Source: Burkholderia aenigmatica
Lineage (GTDB): Bacteria; Pseudomonadota; Gammaproteobacteria; Burkholderiales; Burkholderiaceae
Assembly (NCBI RefSeq): GCF_902499175.1
Contig: NZ_CABVQC010000057.1
Location: 1-62,488, forward strand
Length of the DNA stretch: 62,488 nucleotides
Direction: 5' to 3'
In this document: positions 45,069 through 53,008 of the stretch, piece by piece
Numbering within the stretch: position 1 is the first letter of the stretch
How the letters are laid out: each line of letters begins with the position of its first letter
Notes under the pieces: model-generated
Databases searched by the model: none
The model's input: only the letters and a program-made list of their open reading frames with translations
What the model was told of the DNA's origin: nothing
Position numbers and translations under genes: made by a program

Positions 45069-45983
45069 ATGGCATTGCAATCGCTGGATATCAAACGCGT
45101 CTCGGCCACCACGACGCCACCGCCCACGGTGCGCGAACCGGTGACCGGGAGCGTCGCGAAGCTGATCGACGTATCGAAGTGCATCGGCTGCAAGGCATGC
45201 CAGACGGCATGCATGGAGTGGAACGACCTGCGTGACGAGGTCGGCACCAACGTCGGCGTGTACGACAACCCGGCCGACCTGACCGAGCATTCGTGGACGG
45301 TCATGCGGTTCTCCGAATACGAGAACCCGGCGGGCGACCTCGAGTGGCTGATCCGCAAGGACGGCTGCATGCATTGCGAGGATCCGGGCTGCCTGAAGGC
45401 GTGTCCGTCGCCGGGCGCGATCGTGCAGTACAACAACGGGATCGTCGATTTCCACGAGGAGAACTGCATCGGTTGCGGCTATTGCGTGACCGGTTGCCCG
45501 TTCAACGTTCCGCGGATCTCGAAGAAGGATCATCGCGCGTACAAGTGCACGCTCTGTTCCGACCGCGTCGCGGTCGGCCAGGAACCGGCCTGCGTGAAGA
45601 CCTGCCCGACGGGCGCGATCGTGTTCGGCACCAAGGAGGACATGAAGCAGCACGCGGCCGAGCGGATCGAGGACCTCAAGGAGCGCGGCTTCGAGCATGC
45701 GGGGCTGTACGACCCGCAGGGCGTCGGCGGCACGCACGTGATGTACGTGCTGCACCACGCGGACAAGCCGTCGCTGTACCACGGGCTGCCCGACAACCCG
45801 TCGATCAGCCCGATGGTGAAGCTGTGGAAGGGCATCGCGAAGCCGCTCGCGGTCGCCGGTATCGCGCTGACGGCGCTCGCCGGGTTCTTCCACTACGTCC
45901 GGGTCGGCCCGAACGAGGTGAGCGACGAAGAGGAATCGGCCGCGCGCGACGAGGCGCGACGCATCAAGGAGGACGCGAAATGA
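45069..45983 (+). CDS. fdoH: Formate dehydrogenase beta subunit (four 4Fe-4S clusters)
   Basis: 304 residues. Four Cys clusters of ferredoxin type are seen, for example CIGCKACQTAC, CMHCEDPGC, CIGCGYCVTGC and CTLCSDRV...CVKTC. A C-terminal hydrophobic segment (GIAKPLAVAGIALTALAGFF) anchors it. It passes electrons from FdoG to FdoI. The start is ten bases after the fdoG stop and its TGA overlaps fdoI (ATGA). Confidence 0.96.
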   Translation: MALQSLDIKRVSATTTPPPTVREPVTGSVAKLIDVSKCIGCKACQTACMEWNDLRDEVGTNVGVYDNPADLTEHSWTVMRFSEYENPAGDLEWLIRKDGCMHCEDPGCLKACPSPGAIVQYNNGIVDFHEENCIGCGYCVTGCPFNVPRISKKDHRAYKCTLCSDRVAVGQEPACVKTCPTGAIVFGTKEDMKQHAAERIEDLKERGFEHAGLYDPQGVGGTHVMYVLHHADKPSLYHGLPDNPSISPMVKLWKGIAKPLAVAGIALTALAGFFHYVRVGPNEVSDEEESAARDEARRIKEDAK

Positions 45984-46606
45984 AACACGACGACCCCAAC
46001 CTGATCGTCCGCTACTCGGCGAACGAGCGCACGAACCACTGGATCACCGCGATCACGTTCGTGCTGCTCGCGCTGTCCGGGCTCGCGCTGTTTCATCCGT
46101 CGATGTTCTGGCTGACCGCGCTGTTCGGCGGCGGCCAGTGGACGCGGATCCTGCATCCGTTCGTCGGCCTCGTGATGTTCGTGTCGTTCGCGATCCTGGT
46201 GGTGCGTTTCTGGCATCACAACGCGCTCGACGCGGACGACCGGCAGTGGCTCAAGCAGATCGGCGACGTGCTGACCAACCAGGAAGACAAGCTGCCGCCT
46301 GTCGGGCGCTATAACGCCGGGCAGAAGCTGCTATTCTTTACGTTGGTGGCGTGCCTGCTGCTGCTCCTGCTGTCGGGAGTCGTGATCTGGCGGCGCTACT
46401 TCTCGTTCTACTTCCCGATCGGGGTGATCCGCGCGGCCGCTGTCGTGCATGCCGTGGCGGCCTTCGTGCTGATCGCGAGCATCATCGTGCACATTTACGC
46501 GGCGTTGTGGGTGAAGGGCTCGATCGGCGCGATGGTGCGCGGCACCGTCACGCTGGGCTGGGCTCGCAAGCATCACCCGAAGTGGTTCCGTGAAAGCGTG
46601 AAGTAA
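45980..46606 (+). CDS. fdoI: Formate dehydrogenase gamma subunit, cytochrome b556
   Basis: 208 residues with four membrane spans. The family motif RYSANERTNHWITAITFVLL (His heme ligand) opens it, and later FVLIASIIVHIYAALWVKGS carries another His ligand. It binds two b hemes and reduces quinone. The start is fixed by the ATGA overlap with fdoH. A terminator follows, before fdhE. Confidence 0.95.
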   Translation: MKHDDPNLIVRYSANERTNHWITAITFVLLALSGLALFHPSMFWLTALFGGGQWTRILHPFVGLVMFVSFAILVVRFWHHNALDADDRQWLKQIGDVLTNQEDKLPPVGRYNAGQKLLFFTLVACLLLLLLSGVVIWRRYFSFYFPIGVIRAAAVVHAVAAFVLIASIIVHIYAALWVKGSIGAMVRGTVTLGWARKHHPKWFRESVK

Positions 46607-46672
46607 CGCACCGGAGCGGGGCGGCTCGCCGATCACGGCGGGCTGCTCCGATCCTTCGCCGGAACCGCCCGA

Positions 46673-46702
46673 AAGCGCCGATGCGTCGGCGCTTGTTTTT
46701 TT
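46673..46702 (+). terminator. Terminator/attenuator between fdoI and fdhE
   Basis: Perfect stem AAGCGCCGA/TCGGCGCTT with a four-base loop, then G and seven T residues. Right after the T-run comes GGAAG, the only ribosome site for fdhE, 8 bases before its GTG start. Thus fdhE expression requires read-through, or an own promoter in this 110-base gap. Confidence 0.85.
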
Positions 46703-46715
46703 GGAAGACATTTTT

Positions 46716-47651
46716 GTGACACAACGCATCCTCGAACCGACCGAGATCTCGGCCCTCGATCATTCGGCCATCCCGCGCTTTCGCCTGCCGGAGCGCGCCA
46801 CCGCGTTCTCGGCGCGCGCCGCGCGGCTGCGCAAGCTGGCCGACCTGAACCCGATCAGCGGCTACCTGCGGCTGATGGCCACCGTCGCCGATGCGCAGCA
46901 CGCGACGCTGCAAACGCTCGAACTGCCGCTGCCGTCGAAGGAAGCGATCGCGCGGGCGCAGCAGCATTCGATGCCGCTCGTGCCGGCGCTCGACGGCGAG
47001 CGCGATCCGCGCTGGCGTGCCGTGCTGTACGAACTGCTCGACCGTGTCGACGGCGCCGGGCTCGTCAACCCGTCGCTCGCGAAGCTGCTCGACCGGCTGC
47101 GCCTGATGGCGCCCGCCGAACTCGACGCGCAGGCCGACGCGATCCTCGCGCTGCGCTTCGCGGAAGTCGACCCGGCCACCGCGCCGTTCCTGATGGCCGC
47201 GCTGCAGGTCGTTTGGACCGATCTCGCCAGCCGTGTTGCGCCGGCCGACGTCCCGTATCTCGACCAGCCGGGGCTGTGCCCCGTGTGCGGCACGCATCCG
47301 GTCGCGAGCGTCGTGCGGGTGGGCGGCCAGTACCAGGGCTACCGTTTCCTGCAATGCGGGCTGTGCACGACCGAGTGGCACATGGTGCGCACGAAGTGCT
47401 CGCACTGCGATTCGACGAAGGGCATCGCGTATCACGGGATCGAAGGCGGCAGCGAAGCCGTCAAGGCCGAATCGTGCGACGAGTGCAAGACTTATCGCAA
47501 GATCGGCTATCAGGAGAAGGACTACGAGTTCGAACCGCTGGCGGACGATCTCGCGAGTCTCACGCTCGACCTGCTGATGAACGAAGCCGGCTACCAGCGC
47601 AGTTCGCCGAACCCGCTGCTGTGGCCGGATGTTTCGCGGGAAGCAGAGTGA
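46716..47651 (+). CDS. fdhE: Formate dehydrogenase accessory protein FdhE
   Basis: 311 residues. It helps to assemble Tat-exported formate dehydrogenase. Four zinc/rubredoxin-like CxxC pairs are seen: CPVCGTHP, CGLCTTEW, CSHCDS and CDECKTY. GTG at 46716 has GGAAG eight bases upstream; a TTG at 46701 is an alternative that would lie in the terminator T-run. It sits between the enzyme genes and selA. Confidence 0.92.
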   Translation: MTQRILEPTEISALDHSAIPRFRLPERATAFSARAARLRKLADLNPISGYLRLMATVADAQHATLQTLELPLPSKEAIARAQQHSMPLVPALDGERDPRWRAVLYELLDRVDGAGLVNPSLAKLLDRLRLMAPAELDAQADAILALRFAEVDPATAPFLMAALQVVWTDLASRVAPADVPYLDQPGLCPVCGTHPVASVVRVGGQYQGYRFLQCGLCTTEWHMVRTKCSHCDSTKGIAYHGIEGGSEAVKAESCDECKTYRKIGYQEKDYEFEPLADDLASLTLDLLMNEAGYQRSSPNPLLWPDVSREAE

Positions 47652-47726
47652 CGACACGGGGCCGGAGGCGGTGCGTGAGCGCCGGCTTCGGCCGACTGCG
47701 AAGCATGAGACTGGAGCCACCACGAC

Positions 47727-49166
47727 GTGACCGAACCGGGTTTGAATGAACTGAATGCCGTGCTGGCACGCGTACCGTCGGTCGAGCGGGTGCTGTCGTC
47801 GGTGCCGCTGCAACCGCTGCTCGCCGACTACGGCCGCACGCGCGTGCTGAACGCGGTGCGCGCCGAGCTCGAACGCTGGCGTACCGCCGCGCAGCATGAT
47901 CCGGCGGCGGCCGAGCCGCTCGACGAGCCGCGCATCGCCGCGGCCGTCGCGCGCACGCTGGCCGCGCAGAGCGCCGGTGCGGTGCGCGTCGTGTTCAACC
48001 TGACCGGCACCGTGCTGCACACGAACCTCGGGCGCGCGCTGTTGCCCGACGACGCGGTGCGCGCGGTGGTCGACGCGCTCACGTGCCCCGTCAACCTCGA
48101 ATTCGACCTCGCCACGGGCCGCCGCGGCGATCGCGACAGCCTGATCGACGATCTGCTGTGCGAACTGACGGGCGCCGAGGCGGCGACCGTCGTCAACAAT
48201 AACGCGGCGGCCGTGCTGCTGACGCTGTCGGCGCTGGCGACGAAGCAGGAAGTCGTCGTGTCGCGCGGCGAGCTGGTCGAGATCGGCGGCGCATTCCGCA
48301 TTCCCGACATCATGAGCCGCGCCGGCGCAAAGCTGCGCGAAGTCGGCACGACCAACCGCACCCATCTGCACGACTATGCGGACGCGATCGGCCCGCGCAC
48401 CGCGATGCTGATGAAGGTGCACTGCAGCAATTACGCGATCAGCGGCTTCACGAAGGAAACGACGCTCGCCGAACTCGCGCCGCTTGCGCGCGAGCATGGG
48501 CTGCCGGTTGCCGTCGACCTCGGCAGCGGCATGCTCGCCGATCTGTCGCAATGGGGCCTGCCGCACGAGACGACCGTGCAGGAAACCGTCGCCGCCGGCG
48601 CAAACGTTGTCACGTTCAGCGGCGACAAGCTGCTCGGCGGGCCGCAGGCCGGCCTGATCGTCGGCGATCGCGCACTGATCGCGAAGATCAAGAAACATCC
48701 GCTCAAGCGCGCGCTGCGCGTCGGCAAGCTGACGCTCGCGGCGCTCGAGCCCGTGCTGCGCCTCTACCAGTCACCCGAGTTCCTGCGCGACCGGCTCACG
48801 ACGCTGCGCCTGCTGACGCGCCCGCAGCGCGAGATCGCCGAGGCCGCCGAACGCGTGCGTCCGGCGCTGCAGGCCGCGCTCGGCAGCGGTTTCGACGTGA
48901 CGGTCGAGCTGATGTTCAGCCAGATCGGCAGCGGCGCGCTGCCGGTCGACCAGCTACCGAGCGCCGGCCTCGTCGTACGCACGGCGGACGGCAAACGCGG
49001 CGGCCGCGCGCTGGCGCAACTCGAGAAACGGCTGCGCGAATGGCCGCGCCCGGTGATCGGCCGCGTGGCCGACAACGCGCTGCGGCTCGACCTGCGTTGC
49101 CTCGAAGCCGCCGACGAGGCGGCGTTCGTCGCGCAATGCGTGCCGCTGGCGGGGGCCGCTGCATGA
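47727..49166 (+). CDS. selA: L-seryl-tRNA(Sec) selenium transferase
   Basis: 479 residues. It converts Ser-tRNA-Sec to Sec-tRNA-Sec with selenophosphate and PLP. The PLP lysine is Lys301 in SGDKLLGGPQAG. The N-terminal LPLLADYGR-like stretch and TVLHTNLGRALL are typical. GTG start, with TGGAG ten bases upstream. Its stop overlaps selB (ATGA). Confidence 0.96.
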   Translation: MTEPGLNELNAVLARVPSVERVLSSVPLQPLLADYGRTRVLNAVRAELERWRTAAQHDPAAAEPLDEPRIAAAVARTLAAQSAGAVRVVFNLTGTVLHTNLGRALLPDDAVRAVVDALTCPVNLEFDLATGRRGDRDSLIDDLLCELTGAEAATVVNNNAAAVLLTLSALATKQEVVVSRGELVEIGGAFRIPDIMSRAGAKLREVGTTNRTHLHDYADAIGPRTAMLMKVHCSNYAISGFTKETTLAELAPLAREHGLPVAVDLGSGMLADLSQWGLPHETTVQETVAAGANVVTFSGDKLLGGPQAGLIVGDRALIAKIKKHPLKRALRVGKLTLAALEPVLRLYQSPEFLRDRLTTLRLLTRPQREIAEAAERVRPALQAALGSGFDVTVELMFSQIGSGALPVDQLPSAGLVVRTADGKRGGRALAQLEKRLREWPRPVIGRVADNALRLDLRCLEAADEAAFVAQCVPLAGAAA

Positions 49167-51088
49167 TCGTCGGTACCGCCGGACACATCGACCACGGCAA
49201 GACGACGCTGGCGCGCGCGCTGACGGGCGTCGATACCGATCGCCTGAAGGAAGAGAAGGCGCGCGGCATCTCGATCGAACTCGGTTACGCGTATACGCCG
49301 CTCGACAACGGCGACGTGCTCGGCCTGATCGACGTGCCGGGCCACGAGAAGCTGATTCATACGATGGCGGCCGGCGCGTGCGGGATCGACTTCGCGCTGC
49401 TGGTGATTGCCGCCGATGACGGCGTGATGCCGCAGACGCGCGAGCATCTCGCGATCCTGCAGCTGCTCGGCGTCACGCATGGCGCCGTTGCGCTGACGAA
49501 GTGCGATCGCGTCGACGCCGCGCGCGTGGCCGAGGTGCGCGACGAAATCGCCACGTGGCTGAACGATACGACGCTCGCCGGCGTGCCGATCTTCGAGACG
49601 CGCGCGACGGCCGCGGACGATCCGGGCGTCGCCGCGTTGAAGCGTTACCTGGCGGACGCGGCGATCGTGTGGCGTGCCCGCCGCGACGACGGGCTGTTCC
49701 GGCTGGCAGTTGATCGCGTGTTTACGCTCGCGGGGCAGGGCACCGTCGTGACGGGCACTGCGTTCGCGGGCCGCGTCGCGACCGGCGATACGCTCGCGAT
49801 CGTGCGTAGCGGCGGCGCGGCGCGCGTGCGCAGCATCCATGCGCAGAACCGGCCCGTCGAGGCCGGCCGCGCGGGCGAGCGTTGCGCACTGAATCTCGCT
49901 GGCGTCGACAAGGCCGATGTCGAGCGTGGCGACACCGTCGCCGATGCGCGGCTCGTCGCGACGTCACCGCGTCTCGACGTCGAACTGACGCTGCTCGCGG
50001 ATGCGGGGCTCACGCTGACGCACTGGGCGCCGCTGCACGTGCATCTCGGCACGCTGCACCGCGTCGCGCATGTCGCGCTGCTCGACGGCGACACGCTCGC
50101 GGCCGGCCAGCGGATGCGCGTGCAACTGGTATTCGACGAGCCGGTGTTTGCGCTGCCGGGCGACCGGTTCATCGTCCGCAATCCGCAGGCGACGCGCACG
50201 GTCGGCGGCGGCCGCGTGCTCGACCCGTTCGGGCCGGCGCGCAAGCGTCGTACTCCCCAGCGCCGCGCGTGGCTCGACGCGCTGGCCGAATGGCTCGACG
50301 AAGGGCGCCTCGATGCGCTGCTCGCGCAGGCGCCGCTCGGCATCCCGCGCGCGATGCTCACGCATCTGACGGGTTTTGCGCCGAACGCACTGGCGTTGCC
50401 GGACGACGCGCTGGCGATCGGGCAGCGCGACGCCGCGTCGAACGACGGTGCGGTGATTGCGCATGCGCACTGGCGCGCATTGCAGACCCGGGCGATCGAT
50501 ACGCTGCGCGCGTATCACGAGCGCATGCCCGACGAGCAGGGGCTCGACGCCGCACGGCTGCGGCGGATGGCCGCGCCGCTCGCCGGCGATACGCTGTGGC
50601 GCGCGCTCGTTGATGCACTGGTGACCGGTGGCGAAGTCGCGCGAAGCGGGCCGTGGCTGCACCTGCCATCGCATTCGGTGAGCCTCGAACCGCGCGAGGA
50701 AGCGCTGGCGCAGCAACTGCTGCCGCGGCTGGATGTGGGGCGCTTCGATCCGCCGTGGGTGCGCGACCTGGCCCGCGACACGGGCGAGGCCGAGGATGCG
50801 GTGCGGACCTTGCTGCGCAAGCTCGCGCGGCGCGGTGACGTGCACCAGGTCGTGCGCGACCTGTTCTATCACGCGGACGTCGTGCGGGAGCTTGCGCAAC
50901 TGGTCGCGCATCTCGCGCCGTCGCGCGGCGGCGGGCTCGATGCCGCGACGTTCCGTGACGCGACGGGGCTCGGCCGCAAGCGCGCGATCCAGATTCTCGA
51001 GTTCTTCGATCGGGTTGGGTATACTCGCTTCCACCGCGATCTTCACTTCCTGCGGCCTGACAGCGGTTGGGCGGGTAATCAGGCGTAG
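49163..51088 (+). CDS. selB: Selenocysteine-specific elongation factor
   Basis: 641 residues. It delivers Sec-tRNA-Sec to UGA codons with a SECIS. G1 motif GTAGHIDHGKTT at residues 4-15, and IDVPGHEKLIHTM (G3) with TKCDR (G4). The long C-terminal part has winged-helix segments that bind SECIS RNA. It starts at MIVGTAGHIDH; a longer frame upstream in this phase overlaps selA and is not real. It ends 32 bases before selC. Confidence 0.96.
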   Translation: MIVGTAGHIDHGKTTLARALTGVDTDRLKEEKARGISIELGYAYTPLDNGDVLGLIDVPGHEKLIHTMAAGACGIDFALLVIAADDGVMPQTREHLAILQLLGVTHGAVALTKCDRVDAARVAEVRDEIATWLNDTTLAGVPIFETRATAADDPGVAALKRYLADAAIVWRARRDDGLFRLAVDRVFTLAGQGTVVTGTAFAGRVATGDTLAIVRSGGAARVRSIHAQNRPVEAGRAGERCALNLAGVDKADVERGDTVADARLVATSPRLDVELTLLADAGLTLTHWAPLHVHLGTLHRVAHVALLDGDTLAAGQRMRVQLVFDEPVFALPGDRFIVRNPQATRTVGGGRVLDPFGPARKRRTPQRRAWLDALAEWLDEGRLDALLAQAPLGIPRAMLTHLTGFAPNALALPDDALAIGQRDAASNDGAVIAHAHWRALQTRAIDTLRAYHERMPDEQGLDAARLRRMAAPLAGDTLWRALVDALVTGGEVARSGPWLHLPSHSVSLEPREEALAQQLLPRLDVGRFDPPWVRDLARDTGEAEDAVRTLLRKLARRGDVHQVVRDLFYHADVVRELAQLVAHLAPSRGGGLDAATFRDATGLGRKRAIQILEFFDRVGYTRFHRDLHFLRPDSGWAGNQA

Positions 51089-51120
51089 GCGCTCGTCGTT
51101 TCTTTGGTTCTTTTCCCCAC

Positions 51121-51216
51121 GGAAGGCATTCGTATCCGGTGGTACGGCCGGGCTTCAAACCCGGTTGGGGGTGTCAGACACTCCCGGGTCGGTTCGACTC
51201 CGGCTGCCTTCCGCCA
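51121..51216 (+). tRNA. selC: tRNA-Sec (anticodon TCA)
   Basis: 96 bases including CCA. The acceptor stem has eight pairs (GGAAGGCA/TGCCTTCC), and the anticodon loop CTTCAAA gives TCA, decoding UGA. The variable arm is long (GTTGGGGGTGTCAGACACTCCC region). The T arm has GGTTCGACTCC. G discriminator, then encoded CCA. All fit bacterial tRNA-Sec. It lies directly after selB, making fdoGHI-fdhE-selAB-selC one block. Confidence 0.95.
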
Positions 51217-51284
51217 GTCAAGGCTTCCCGCGCATTCCGGCGGCTCCCGTAAACGCGCCCTAGATCGCTGATTTCAAAGCGATT

Positions 51285-51374
51285 TGTGGGTAGCGGCGTG
51301 CTTGCGACTTCCGCCACGGCTCCGCACAATCTCCCCATGAAACATGGGTAGCGAGCTGGGTTTTGTGGGTAGGA
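51285..51374 (+). repeat. Three TGGGTAG-like direct repeats, possible integrase arm sites
   Basis: TGTGGGTAGCG at 51285-51295, CATGGGTAGCG at 51343-51353 and TGTGGGTAGGA at 51364-51374 share the core TGGGTAG in the same orientation, in the stretch between selC and the truncated integrase gene. Tyrosine integrases of the P4 type bind such arm sites beside their attachment site at tRNA 3' ends. The match of place and repeat makes this plausible, not proven. Confidence 0.45.
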
Positions 51375-51386
51375 AAGGAGGACGAC

Positions 51387-51740
51387 ATGGCGGGACGACA
51401 CTTGCATCGGCTCAGCGCACCGCGCGTCGCGAAGGCGGCCGATCCAGGCCATTACGCAGACGGCGGTGGCCTCTACCTTCGGATCGCCGACAGCGGCGCA
51501 CGCTCATGGGTGTTTCGCTTCACGCTCGATGGGCGCGTGCGCGAAATGGGCCTTGGACCGCTGTCGCGCGTTTCGCTTGGGGAAGCCCGGAAACTGGCTA
51601 TCGGATATCGCGACATGGCCGGTAACCAGGTCGATCCCATTCTCGCCCGACGCGAAGAGCAGCGTCGGCGACAGCTTGATATCTCGATCGACGCCAATGT
51701 GACGTTCCGTGAGGCTGACCTGCCCACGAAATCACGGATA
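51387..51740 (+). pseudogene. Truncated P4-type tyrosine integrase (N-terminal domain only)
   Basis: ATG at 51387 with AAAGGAGG upstream. The first 110 or so residues look like the arm-DNA-binding domain (DUF4102) of P4-like integrases: YADGGGLYLRIADSGARSWV, then FTLDGRVREMGLGPLSRVSL and GEARKLAI. After RRRQLDISIDANVTFREAD the similarity ends, and the catalytic domain (Arg-His-Arg-Tyr) is absent. It reads away from the selC 3' end, as integrases of islands do, and is a relic of such an island. The frame continues to 51896 with unrelated sequence. Exact break is estimated. Confidence 0.8.
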
Positions 51741-51830
51741 GGTCCGACTCGCGAGAGGCCGGATACATTTACGCAAACTGACATGCGTCGGCTCGACAAC
51801 GCTCGCCTTGCAAAGCCGGGGCGGACCATA

Positions 51831-52011
51831 CATTTTTTGAAAGCACATCCTGCAACATGGCCTTGTCCAGCGACAGATCAGCAACGAGTCGCTTGAGCTT
51901 CGCGTTCTCTTCACCAAGCTGCTTCAGCCGGCGCAGCTCCGCCGGCTTCAAGCCAGCCTCAGCTTCCATCACGATGCCGATGATTTGTTCTTCGGTGAAT
52001 CGCTTTTTCAT
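51831..52011 (-). pseudogene. IS3-family (IS407-type) transposase OrfA relic
   Basis: Minus-strand frame MKKRFTEEQIIGIVMEAEAG then LKPAELRRLKQLGEENAKLK and RLVADLSLDKAMLQDVLS. This is the OrfA of IS3/IS407 elements, but the middle part (helix-turn-helix, about 25-30 residues between AEL and RLK) has been deleted in frame. No OrfB follows. The element is broken at about 51831, next to the truncated integrase. From 52012 to about 52120 there is further IS-like sequence without a gene. Confidence 0.8.
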
Positions 52012-52291
52012 TGCCGTTCCGCTCTGGAACGGACTCTACATCGTCACCGTACTAAACGCGGGGAGCCGGTCATATGGCTCGAAGATGCCTACGAAAAGCT
52101 GGTCGGTCCGCATTTGACGTGAGTCAAGGCGAGCCGGTGGCGCTCATGAGAATCTCACGTCGATCAAAATTTGAATAACAGGTTCCCTTGAGGCCAACGA
52201 AGGCAATGGTGCCGGCGATGTACTTGCTTGCGCCAAAGATTCGCGGGGGCGGCTCGCGTGATAGCGGGAACGGGATGCCTTGTCCGAGAAG
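52012..52291. other. 280-bp gap between the IS relic and the cytochrome operon
   Basis: 52012-52120 looks like the outer end of the IS relic. 52130-52290 is probably the promoter zone of the ba3 oxidase operon; no clear -35/-10 pair was found. No gene accepted. Confidence 0.4.
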
Positions 52292-53008
52292 ATGACAGTG
52301 ACTTTGAGATCCACCGCAATACTCGCCGTGCTGTGCGGTTTGCTGAGCCAGCCGGCGTTCTCTCGGGAACCGCAGACGGAGCGCGCGCCCGATTCGATGG
52401 AGGCACGCGTGCTGGCCTGTGCCGCGTGTCATGGCCGCCAAGGGCAGGGGACGTCGGACGACTACTTCCCGCGCCTGTCGGGCAAGCCGGCCGGTTACTT
52501 GTACAACCAGCTCGTCGCGTTTCGCGATGGCCGGCGCAAGTACCCGCCGATGAACTACCTGCTTGCGTACCTGCCCGACGCGTACCTGCATCGGATAGCC
52601 GACCACTTCGCGAGCCTGCGCCCGCCATTCCCTGCGATCGCAGCGCCCGCCGTCGCGCCCGCGATGCTGGAGCGAGGGCAGCAACTGGTGAAGTCGGGCG
52701 ACCCGGCGCGCAAGATTCCCGCATGCGTGTCGTGCCATGGCGCGGCGCTCACGGGGATGGAGCCTGCCGTTCCCGGCCTGCTCGGCCTGCACGCGAGCTA
52801 TCTGAGCGCGCAGCTCGGCGCGTGGCGCTACGGAACGCGCACATCGATCGCGCCCGACTGCATGCAGGAGGTCGCATCCCGGCTCACCGACACCGACGTG
52901 ACCGCGGTCTCCGCGTGGCTCGCGTCGCGGCCCGCGCCTGCCAGTCCGTCGCCCGCGCCCGTGGGCTCGCTCGTCATGCCGCTCGCATGCGGTGGCGAGC
53001 CCCGCTAA
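52292..53008 (+). CDS. Di-heme c-type cytochrome
   Basis: 238 residues from ATG 52292. A signal peptide (LRSTAILAVLCGLLSQPAFS) is followed by CAACH at residues 43-47 and CVSCH at 145-149, two cytochrome c4-like domains. Probable periplasmic electron donor to the oxidase. A GTG at 52298 with GAGAAG upstream may be the true start; a TTG at 52280 is also possible. Its TAA shares one base with the ATG of the next gene. Confidence 0.85.
   Translation: MTVTLRSTAILAVLCGLLSQPAFSREPQTERAPDSMEARVLACAACHGRQGQGTSDDYFPRLSGKPAGYLYNQLVAFRDGRRKYPPMNYLLAYLPDAYLHRIADHFASLRPPFPAIAAPAVAPAMLERGQQLVKSGDPARKIPACVSCHGAALTGMEPAVPGLLGLHASYLSAQLGAWRYGTRTSIAPDCMQEVASRLTDTDVTAVSAWLASRPAPASPSPAPVGSLVMPLACGGEPR

Noticed and set aside
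48551..49162. Upstream extension of selB
   Set aside because: It overlaps selA in another frame and is Arg-rich; the conserved GTPase N-terminus starts at 49163.
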